A stretch of 64,000 bases of DNA from Hyphomicrobium_A sp963782555 (GTDB taxonomy: Bacteria > Pseudomonadota > Alphaproteobacteria > Rhizobiales > Hyphomicrobiaceae), in contig CAWAKB010000002.1 of NCBI GenBank assembly GCA_963782555.1, positions 124,001-188,000 of the forward strand. The letters are read 5' to 3'. Both the position numbers and the translations under genes were made by a program. The notes under the pieces are model-generated. The model was not told the origin of the DNA and made no database searches. It worked only from the letters and a program-made list of their open reading frames with translations. Position 1 is the stretch's first letter; every line of letters starts with the position of its first letter. This document shows positions 56,763-64,000 of the stretch, in pieces.

Positions 56763-58466
56763 ATGACACTCAACGGCTGCTTCCAGATCGCCTTCATGCT
56801 CGCCCTCGTGGTTGCGACGGCGCGCCCGCTCGGCCGCTTCATGGCCGTGGTTCTCCATGGACGCGATACGTTCCTGCATCGGCTCGCTCAGCCCGTAGAG
56901 CAGCGGCTTTATGCCTACGCCGGTATCGATCAAAGGCGCGAGCAGAGCTGGCTCGGCTATGTCTCGGCACTGCTCCTCTTCAATGCCGCGGGCTTCGTGC
57001 TGCTCTACGCGATACTGCGGCTGCAGCAGTTCCTGCCGTTGAACCCGCAAGGCTTCGGGCCGATGAGCCCCGCCATGGCGTTCAACACCGCGGCGTCGTT
57101 CGTCTCCAACACGAACTGGCAGGCCTACGGCGGCGAGAGCACGCTTTCCTATTTCAGCCAGATGGCGGGCTTGACCGTGCAGAATTTTCTGTCGGCGGCA
57201 ACCGGCATGGCCATAGTGGTTCCGCTGGCGCGTGCCTTTACCCGCGCCAGCGCCGCGACCGTCGGCAACTTCTGGGTCGATCTCACTCGCACCACGCTCT
57301 ACGTGCTGCTGCCGCTGTCGATCGTGATGGCGATTGTCCTCATTGCGTTCGGCGTGCCGCAAAACCTGAGCAACTACGTCGATGCGACGACGCTCGAAGG
57401 CGCCAAGCAGACGATCGCGCAAGGACCCGTTGCAAGCCAGCTCGCCATCAAGCAGCTCGGGACCAACGGCGGCGGCTTCTTCAACGTGAACTCCGCGCAT
57501 CCTTACGAGAATCCCAATGTATTGAGCAATACCATCCAGGCCTGGGCCATCCTCGCGCTGTCGCTCGGCCTCGCCATCAGCTTCGGACGCATGCTCGGCA
57601 AGGAGCGCGAGGGCTGGGCCCTGCTGGCCGTGATGATGTTGTTCATTGCCGCCGGCTGTGCCGCCGCCTACTGGGCGGAGGCGGGCGGCAACCCGCTGAT
57701 GCACGCCATGGGCATTGACGGACCCAACATGGAAGGCAAGGAGGTCCGCTTCGGCACGGCGCAATCGGCGATCTGGGCGGCATTCACGACCGGCGCCTCC
57801 AACGGCTCGGTCAATTCCATGCACGCGTCGTACATGCCGCTGGGCGGACTCGTGCCGCTGTTCCTGATCCAGCTCGGCGAGGTGCTGCCGGGCGGCGTCG
57901 GCTCCGGCCTCTACGGCATGGTGCTGTTCGCGATCCTCGCGATGTTCGTCGCCGGGCTGATGGTCGGGCGGACGCCGGAATATCTCGGCAAGAAGCTGGA
58001 GGCCAGGGAGGTGAAGATGGCGATGCTCGCCGTGCTGATCCTGCCAATCCTGATCCTCGGCTTTTCCGCCGTCTCCGCGGTGCTGCCGTCGGCGCTGGCG
58101 AGCCTCGCCAACCCCGGCCCGCACGGTCTGACCGAGATCCTCTATGCGTTCTCGTCCGCCGCCGGCAACAACGGCTCGGCCTTCGCCGGGCTCAATGCGG
58201 CGACGCCGTGGTACGCGACGACGCAAGGCATCACCATGATCCTTGGCCGCTACGCCGTCATCGTGCCGGTGATGGCGATCATCGGTTCCCTCGCCGCCAA
58301 GCCGAAGCTCGCACCGTCATCGGGCACCTTCCCCACCGACGGGCTCTTATTCGTCGGGCTGCTGACGGGCGTGATCCTGATCCTCGGCGGCCTGCAGTTC
58401 TTTCCTTCGCTCGCGCTCGGGCCGATCGTCGAGCACTTCCAGATGCTCGCAGGCAAGACCTACTGA
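56763..58466 (+). CDS. kdpA: Potassium-transporting ATPase subunit A
   Basis: 567 residues. K+-selective channel-like subunit of the high-affinity Kdp system, with about ten to twelve spans. Selectivity-filter regions include SNTNWQAYGGEST, the signature TNGGGFFNVNSAHPYENP, GASNGSVNSMHAS and NNGSAFAGL. Length is normal. Followed at 22 bp by kdpB. Confidence 0.96.
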   Translation: MTLNGCFQIAFMLALVVATARPLGRFMAVVLHGRDTFLHRLAQPVEQRLYAYAGIDQRREQSWLGYVSALLLFNAAGFVLLYAILRLQQFLPLNPQGFGPMSPAMAFNTAASFVSNTNWQAYGGESTLSYFSQMAGLTVQNFLSAATGMAIVVPLARAFTRASAATVGNFWVDLTRTTLYVLLPLSIVMAIVLIAFGVPQNLSNYVDATTLEGAKQTIAQGPVASQLAIKQLGTNGGGFFNVNSAHPYENPNVLSNTIQAWAILALSLGLAISFGRMLGKEREGWALLAVMMLFIAAGCAAAYWAEAGGNPLMHAMGIDGPNMEGKEVRFGTAQSAIWAAFTTGASNGSVNSMHASYMPLGGLVPLFLIQLGEVLPGGVGSGLYGMVLFAILAMFVAGLMVGRTPEYLGKKLEAREVKMAMLAVLILPILILGFSAVSAVLPSALASLANPGPHGLTEILYAFSSAAGNNGSAFAGLNAATPWYATTQGITMILGRYAVIVPVMAIIGSLAAKPKLAPSSGTFPTDGLLFVGLLTGVILILGGLQFFPSLALGPIVEHFQMLAGKTY

Positions 58467-58488
58467 GCCCTTTCAGGAGCAAAGTGCC

Positions 58489-60543
58489 ATGGTTCGCAAA
58501 CGTTACGCAGCTGCAGCGCTCAACCGTCCGCTGATCGCGAACGCGATCGCGGATGCCTTCCGCAAGCTAGATCCGCGCGAGCTGGTGAAGAACCCGGTGA
58601 TGTTCGTCACCGCCGTGGTCTCGGCGCTGGTGACGGTTCTCTTTGTACGCGACCTCGCGAACGGCGCGGCAGCGGCGTTCACTGGGCAGCTCGCGGTGTG
58701 GCTGTGGTTCACCGTGCTATTCGCTAACTTCGCCGAGGCGTTGGCGGAGGGGCGCGGGCGCGCCCAGGCCGATACCTTGCGCCGCGCCCGCACCGAAACG
58801 TCGGCCAAGCGCATCGCCGATGCTAAGAAGCGCGACCGCTTCGACACGGTCTCGGCGCTCGATCTGCGCCCCGGCGACCTCGTGCTCGTCGAGGCCGGAG
58901 ACCTTATCCCGGGCGATGGCGAGGTGATCGAAGGTGTCGCCTCGGTCAACGAGGCGGCGGTGACGGGTGAGTCGGCGCCCGTCATCCGCGAGGCCGGCGG
59001 AGACCGCTCGGCCGTCACGGGAGGCACCAGCGTCCTCTCCGACTGGATCATCGTGCGCATCACGTCGGCGCCGGGCTCATCGTTCCTCGATCGCATGATC
59101 GCACTGGTAGAGGGCGCCGAGCGGCAGAAGACGCCCAACGAGATAGCGCTCAGCGTGCTGCTCGCCGGCATGAGCCTCATCTTCCTCATTGCCGTCGTAA
59201 CGCTGACGGGCCTCGGCGCTTACTCCGGTGCCTCCGTGCCCGTTCCGGTGCTGGTCGCGCTCTTCGTCACGCTCATCCCGACGACCATAGGAGGGCTTCT
59301 TTCGGCCATCGGTATCGCCGGCATGGATCGGCTCCTGAAGTTCAACGTGCTCGCCATGTCGGGACGCGCCGTCGAGGCGGCGGGCGATGTCGATACCCTG
59401 CTGCTCGACAAGACCGGCACCATCACCTTCGGGAACCGATTGGCAACGGAGATCATTGCCGTTCCCGGCGTCTCTGAGCGCCAGGCGGCGGAAGCAGCCC
59501 AGCTCGCCAGCCTTGCCGACGAGACCCCCGAGGGCCGCTCCATCGTGACGCTGACGCAGGAGAAATATGGGATCTTGCCGCCGGAGCCGGTGCCGCAGTC
59601 CGGCTTCGTCCCGTTCTCGGCGACGACGCGGCTTTCCGGCGTCGATCTCGATGACCGCAAGCTGCGCAAGGGTGCCGTCGATGCGATCTTAAAATTCGCG
59701 CGTGAGGAGGCCAACAGCAACGTCGCCGAGCCGCTGGCGTTCCGTGCTGCTGTCGAGCGCATCGCGCGCGCCGGCGGCACGCCACTTGGTCTTGCCGAGG
59801 GGGGCCGCCTGCTCGGCGTCATCCACTTGAAGGATGTGGTGAAGGCCGACATCAAGGAGCGCTTCGCGCAGATGCGGCGCATGGGCATCAAGACCGTGAT
59901 GATCACCGGCGACAACCCGGTCACAGCCGCCGCCATCGCCTCGGAGGCCGGCGTCGACGATTTCGTCGCCGAGGCGACACCTGAGGACAAGCTTCGCTAC
60001 ATCCGCAATGAGCAGGCGCAGGGCCGCCTCATTGCAATGTGCGGCGACGGCACCAACGATGCCCCCGCGCTCGCACAGGCCGACGTTGCGGTCGCGATGC
60101 AGACGGGCACGCAGGCGGCACGCGAGGCCGGCAACATGGTGGATCTCGATTCCAACCCGACCAAGCTGATCGAGATCGTCGAGATCGGCAAGCAGCTGTT
60201 GATGACGCGCGGATCGCTCACGACCTTCTCGATCGCCAACGACGTAGCGAAGTACTTCGCGATCATCCCGGCCTTGTTCGTCGCCTCCCTGCCGGAACTT
60301 GGCGCGCTCAACGTCATGGGGCTCGCCACGCCGCACAGCGCTATTTTGTCGGCGGTGATCTTCAATGCGCTCATCATCGTCGCGCTCATTCCGCTGGCGC
60401 TGAAGGGCGTCGCCTACCGTCCGGTCGGAGCGGCTGCGCTGCTGCGGCGCAATCTTTTGATCTATGGGCTGGGCGGCCTTGCCGCGCCCTTCATCGGCAT
60501 CAAGCTGATCGATCTCGCGGTCGGCGCCCTCGGTCTTGCTTAG
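58489..60543 (+). CDS. kdpB: Potassium-transporting P-type ATPase subunit B
   Basis: 684 residues. Energy-coupling P-type ATPase of the KdpFABC pump. Phosphorylation motif DKTGTITFGNR with Asp307, TGES in the actuator domain (VTGESAPVI), the nucleotide-binding KGAVDAIL region and the hinge GDGTNDAPALAQADVAVAM. Six to seven spans. Length is typical. ATP hydrolysis here drives K+ transfer through KdpA. Confidence 0.97.
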   Translation: MVRKRYAAAALNRPLIANAIADAFRKLDPRELVKNPVMFVTAVVSALVTVLFVRDLANGAAAAFTGQLAVWLWFTVLFANFAEALAEGRGRAQADTLRRARTETSAKRIADAKKRDRFDTVSALDLRPGDLVLVEAGDLIPGDGEVIEGVASVNEAAVTGESAPVIREAGGDRSAVTGGTSVLSDWIIVRITSAPGSSFLDRMIALVEGAERQKTPNEIALSVLLAGMSLIFLIAVVTLTGLGAYSGASVPVPVLVALFVTLIPTTIGGLLSAIGIAGMDRLLKFNVLAMSGRAVEAAGDVDTLLLDKTGTITFGNRLATEIIAVPGVSERQAAEAAQLASLADETPEGRSIVTLTQEKYGILPPEPVPQSGFVPFSATTRLSGVDLDDRKLRKGAVDAILKFAREEANSNVAEPLAFRAAVERIARAGGTPLGLAEGGRLLGVIHLKDVVKADIKERFAQMRRMGIKTVMITGDNPVTAAAIASEAGVDDFVAEATPEDKLRYIRNEQAQGRLIAMCGDGTNDAPALAQADVAVAMQTGTQAAREAGNMVDLDSNPTKLIEIVEIGKQLLMTRGSLTTFSIANDVAKYFAIIPALFVASLPELGALNVMGLATPHSAILSAVIFNALIIVALIPLALKGVAYRPVGAAALLRRNLLIYGLGGLAAPFIGIKLIDLAVGALGLA

Positions 60544-60570
60544 AGTGGAGGACTTAAGTGGAGGAAAGCC

Positions 60571-61139
60571 ATGCTTCGCCAGTTGCGCGCACCCCTCGTT
60601 ATGCTCTTGGGCTTCACGCTGATCACGGGGCTCGTCTATCCGCTCGCCGTTACCGGTTTCGCCTGGATCATGATGCACGACGCGGCTCTCGGGAGCCTCG
60701 TCGCGAAGGACGGCAAGGTTGTCGGCTCGAAGTCTCGTCGGCCAGGACTTCGCTTCGGCCAGGTATTTCCATCCGCGGCCCTCGGCCACAGACCCCGCCT
60801 ATAATGCAGCCTCATCTACCGGGTCGAACCTCGGTCCCATAACGCAGAAGCTGCTGGACCGCACGAAGGCGAGCGTTGACGCCCTGCGTGCGTCAGGGTG
60901 TTGCAGGGCCGATCCCGGTCGACGCGGTAACGGCATCGGCGAGCGGGCTTGATCCCGATATTTCGCCCGAAACCGCGCAGCTACAGGTGCCGAGGGTTGC
61001 CAAGGCACGTGGGCTTACCGAGAAGCGGGTGCGCGCTCTGGTGAACCAGCAAGCCGAGGGACGCGCGCTCGGCTTTTTGGGAGAGCCGCACGTTAACGTG
61101 CTGGCGCTCAATATCGCGCTCGACGGGCTGCGGGAGTAG
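60571..61139 (+). CDS. kdpC: Potassium-transporting ATPase subunit C, two apparent frameshifts
   Basis: From ATG 60571 (GGAGG upstream) the frame reads the N-terminal span (LVMLLGFTLITGLVYPLAVT) to KVVGS, then leaves the family. A second frame from about 60734 carries LVGQDFASARYFHPRPSATD through LDRTKASVDALRA, and a third from about 60894 carries QGVAGPIPVDAVTASASGLDPDISP to LNIALDGLRE and TAG at 61137-61139. The joins are consistent with one extra base near 60733 (T) and one near 60893 (T). Together the pieces make a normal ~188-residue KdpC with all conserved blocks. If the indels are real, Kdp would be inactive; error is more likely. Confidence 0.85.
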
Positions 61140-61191
61140 TCTTGCCGGCCGAAGGATAGCCCCCAAGGATACCTAATGCCCCCCGAGCCCC

Positions 61192-63877
61192 ATGCCTGCC
61201 GAACTCTAGCCAACGCGCGTCCGCCGACGCCCTGCTTGCGCTCACAGAGAAGGAGCATCGCGGGCGTCTCAAGATCTTTCTTGGTGCGGCCCCCGGCGTC
61301 GGAAAGACCTACGCGATGCTGAGCGCGGCGCGCGCCGCCAAGGCCGAAGGGCGCGAGGTGGTCATCGGCCTCGTAGAGACGCACGGGCGTCGCGAGACCG
61401 AGGCGCTCGTTGAGGGCTTCGAGGTCATCCCGCGCAAGCCGGTCGTCTACGTCAACCGCATCATGAGCGAGTTCGACATCGACAAGGCGCTCGCGCGCCG
61501 CCCGGGCCTGCTGCTCATGGACGAGCTCGCCCACGCCAACATTCCTGGAAGCCGCCATCTCAAGCGCTGGCAGGATATCGAGGAGCTGCGTCAAGCCGGC
61601 ATCGACGTCTGGACGACGCTGAATATCCAGCACCTCGAGGGCCTTAACGACATCGTGCAGAGGATCACGCGCATCCAGGTGCGCGAGACTGTGCCCGACC
61701 GCGTGTTCGAGGAAGCCGACGACATCGTCCTCGTCGACTTGCCGACCGAGGAGCTTCTAAAGCGGCTTACCGTGGGCAAGGTCTATGTCGAGGACATGGC
61801 GGCGCGGGCGCGCAAGCGCTTCTTCAAGCCTGAGAACTTGACAGCGCTGCGCGAGCTCACGTTGCGCCGCGCGGCAGAACGCATCGACGCCGATCTGATC
61901 GATCGCATGCAGGCCCAGGCCATCGAAGGTCCGTGGGCGGCGGGTGAGCGCATCCTGGCTTGCATCGGACCCGACCTCGACGCTCCCACGATCGTGCGGG
62001 CCGCGAAACGTCTGGCCGATCTCATGGATGCGCCGTGGATCGCCGTCACCGTCGAGAAGCCGAGCGGGCCCTTGGAAGAGAAGGAGCGCCAGTATGTGGA
62101 CAGGGCGCTGCGGCTGGCTCAATCGCTCGGGGCCGAAACGGCTACGCTTGCGGCCAGCGATATTACAGCGGAGCTTTTGCGCTTCGCCAGGCTCGAGAAC
62201 GTGACGCAGGTCGTACTGGGTCGCTCCCGCGGCGGCTTCCTGACCGAGCTTTTGCGCCGCTCGCTGCCACACGAGCTCGTGCGCCGCGCCGATGGCATTG
62301 CCGTCCATGTGGTGACCTCGCGTGAGAAGGGAACTGGCCCTGCGCTGGTCAAATTGCCGCCGTGGCCGAAACCGAACTTTCTGCCGCTCCTCTGGTCGAC
62401 CGTGGCAGTCGCCGTGGCAGCCGGCATGGGCCACGCGCTCACGCTCATCACGGCATTTCCCAATGTGTCCATGGTCTTTCTCATGGCCGTTGTGTTCGCC
62501 GCGGTAACGTTCGGCATCTGGCCCGCCATCTTTGCCTCCGCGCTCTCGTTTATCGCCTACAATTTCCTCTTTATCGAGCCGCTCTATACGTTCACCGTCG
62601 CCCAGCCGGACGAGCTCCTGGCCCTCGTCATCTTTCTGGCGATCGCAGTGATCACGTCGACGCTTGCGGGGCGCGTGCGCGAGCAGGCGCAGATCGCGGT
62701 GGGCCGTATGCGCGCCACGCGGCGCCTCTACGAGTTTACGCGCAGGCTCTCGGGAATTGCCGCATTCGAGGACCTGCCGGAAGCGGCTGCCACGGAGATC
62801 CATGCGAGCCTTGCAAGGCCCGCGGTCATTCTGATCAGCGAGAACGAGGAGCTGGAGCTGCGGGCAGCATCGCCTTTGCGAGAGCGGCTGGACACCGCCG
62901 CCATGACCGCGGCACGCTGGGCACTCAAACATGGCGAGCCATCCGGTGCGGACACTGCGACGCTGCCCTCGGTGCCGTGGTACTTCCTCCCGCTCAAGAC
63001 CGCCCGTGGACCTCTCGGCGTCGTCGGCATCGGCCAGGAAGGCGATCGGCTGCCGCTCGATCCGGAGGCGCGAACCCTGCTCGAGACGCTTGCGGAACAG
63101 ACGGCGGCGGCACTCGATCGTGCCTCGCTGAGCCGGGAAATGTCGGCAGTACGCAGCGCCGCCGAGACCGAGCGCGTCCGCAACACGCTACTCGCCTCCA
63201 TCTCCCATGATTTCCGCACGCCTCTGGCCTCGATACTGGGCTCGGCAACGAGCCTCCTCGAGTTCGGCGACAAGATCGACGCGAAGGCCCAAGAGGAGCT
63301 GCTCGGTCAGATCAAGACTGAGGCGGAAGACCTCGACGATATGGTGCGCAATCTGCTGTCCATGACCCGCATCGACGCCGGCGTGCTCGAAGTGCGGCGG
63401 GACTGGGTCGATCTGCGAGAGCTGGTGGACCGGGTCGCAAGCGCGGCGCGACGGCGGGGTGCACGCCAAACGTTCGACGTGCGGCTGCCTGCGAACGTGC
63501 CGCTCATCCGGGCCGATGCCAGGCTCATCGAGCAGGCGCTCGCCAATGCTGTGACGAATACGGTCGCACACACGCCGGCGCAGACGCGGGTCGTCATCGA
63601 CGCTGAGGTCACGCGCCGGGCCGTGCAGCTGCGCGTAAGCGACGACGGACCAGGCATTCCCGAAGAAATGCTGCCGCATGTCTTCGAGAAGTTCGTGCAT
63701 GCTCGGCGCCTCAAACCGGGCTCGGCCGATGGCGGAGAAGGGACCGGTCTCGGCCTCACCATCGCCAAGGGCATTATGGATGCGCACGGCGCCTCCATTG
63801 CGGTGGAAAGTCCGGTCGCAAAGGGCCATGGCACGCGCCTCATTTTCACGTTTCCGCTCGAAGAGGCAGACAAATGA
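61192..63877 (+). CDS. kdpD: Sensor histidine kinase KdpD, apparent frameshift near its start
   Basis: Turgor/K+-sensing kinase paired with KdpE. ATG 61192 reads MPAEL then TAG at 61207. The frame with family sequence (SQRASADALLALTEKEHRGR, Walker A GAAPGVGKTY) lacks any usable start after an upstream stop at 61157, so one extra base near 61206 is implied. Continuing: KdpD domain (about 1-215), Usp-like domain (about 245-370), four spans of DUF4118 (about 390-490), GAF-like region (about 510-640), HisKA box (SHDFRTPLASIL) and HATPase (NTVAHTPAQ, GEGTGLGLTIAK). Repaired length about 894 residues. The first in-frame ATG at 61316 would omit Walker A. Confidence 0.9.
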
Positions 63878-64000
63878 CGGGCAAGACCCGCGTACTTGTC
63901 GTCGACGACGAGCCGGCCATCCTGCGCTTTCTCAAGCCGGCACTGGAGGCGAGCGGCTACGACGTCCAAGCAGCCACTACCGTTGACGAAGCGACAAAGC
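63874..64000 (+). CDS. kdpE: Response regulator KdpE, 5' part only
   Basis: ATG 63874 overlaps the kdpD stop (ATGA), a classic coupled arrangement. The visible 42 codons give the receiver start VLVVDDEPAILRFLKPALEA with the acidic pair; the phospho-acceptor and the winged-helix output lie beyond the window. Activates kdpFABC when K+ is limiting. Confidence 0.93.
   Translation, partial: MTGKTRVLVVDDEPAILRFLKPALEASGYDVQAATTVDEATK

Overview
The window is high-GC (about 64% by eye), densely coded DNA that reads as the chromosome of a free-living alphaproteobacterium, most likely of the order Hyphomicrobiales (Rhizobiales). Evidence for this includes CpdR, a GapR/DUF2312 nucleoid protein, DUF1036 coupled to pyruvate kinase, DUF882 and YkuD cell-wall enzymes, a small aa3-oxidase subunit IV beside pntAA-pntAB-pntB, a three-part transhydrogenase, a ROSE-type leader on an hsp20 gene, DUF459, and intergenic palindromes of the kind common in this order. 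The family is not certain; a stand-alone pqqA and an intracellular PHB depolymerase would suit a Hyphomicrobium-like or Bradyrhizobium-like organism. I see no insertion sequence, prophage, integrase or CRISPR array.

Layout. 1-5.7 kb: 5' part of mrp, a TRAP permease pair (dctQM) without its binding protein, and a TIR-TM-TPR-alpha/beta-hydrolase fusion. 5.9-10.2 kb: a small secreted Cys protein, polA (with an apparent frameshift) and a free-standing pqqA with a good promoter. 10.3-17 kb: palindromic repeat, cytochrome c, phaZ, an AsmA protein, S-adenosylmethionine decarboxylase behind a highly structured leader with a 10-codon uORF, and a DUF459 protein whose nucleophile serine is replaced. 17-24.5 kb: gltD and gltB (gltB frameshifted) and hsp20 with an RNA thermometer. 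24.6-30 kb: small secreted proteins, an alpha/beta hydrolase, hisN-type phosphatase, two tandem sRNA-like units with terminators, an N-formylglutamate amidohydrolase-family gene, cpdR, tRNA-Val(GAC) and rpmJ. 30-41 kb: TPR protein, pyk/DUF1036, a second N-formylglutamate amidohydrolase-family gene, gapR, oxyR, two peptidoglycan enzymes and a sigma-54 response regulator. 41-50.5 kb: pepF, kup, an AarF/UbiB-like kinase, SHOCT and DUF2892 proteins with an FNR/FixK-like box, cytochrome c, a small ion channel and a DUF4010/MgtC protein. 50.7-56.4 kb: oxidase subunit IV, pntAA-pntAB-pntB, a second palindromic repeat, a trypsin-like protease and a LysR regulator divergent from a small secreted protein. 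56.5-64 kb: the kdp potassium operon (small ORF, kdpF, A, B, C, D, start of E).

Themes. Potassium and ion handling recurs (Kup, Kdp, a two-TM channel, MgtC-like protein). Carbon and redox metabolism is represented by PHB degradation, transhydrogenase, pyruvate kinase, GOGAT and cytochromes. Several regulatory RNAs or operators can be read directly: the speD leader, the ROSE leader, the twin sRNA-like units, a CTGC-N3-GCAG site at phaZ and an FNR/FixK-like box.

Caution on sequence quality: conserved housekeeping genes carry five single-base frameshifts (polA, gltB, two in kdpC, one at the 5' end of kdpD). Protein conservation is intact on both sides of each one, so assembly or sequencing error is the leading explanation. 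Start codons were chosen here from ribosome-binding sites, signal peptides and family length, and often differ from the longest open frame. All family assignments come from reading motifs; no database search was run.
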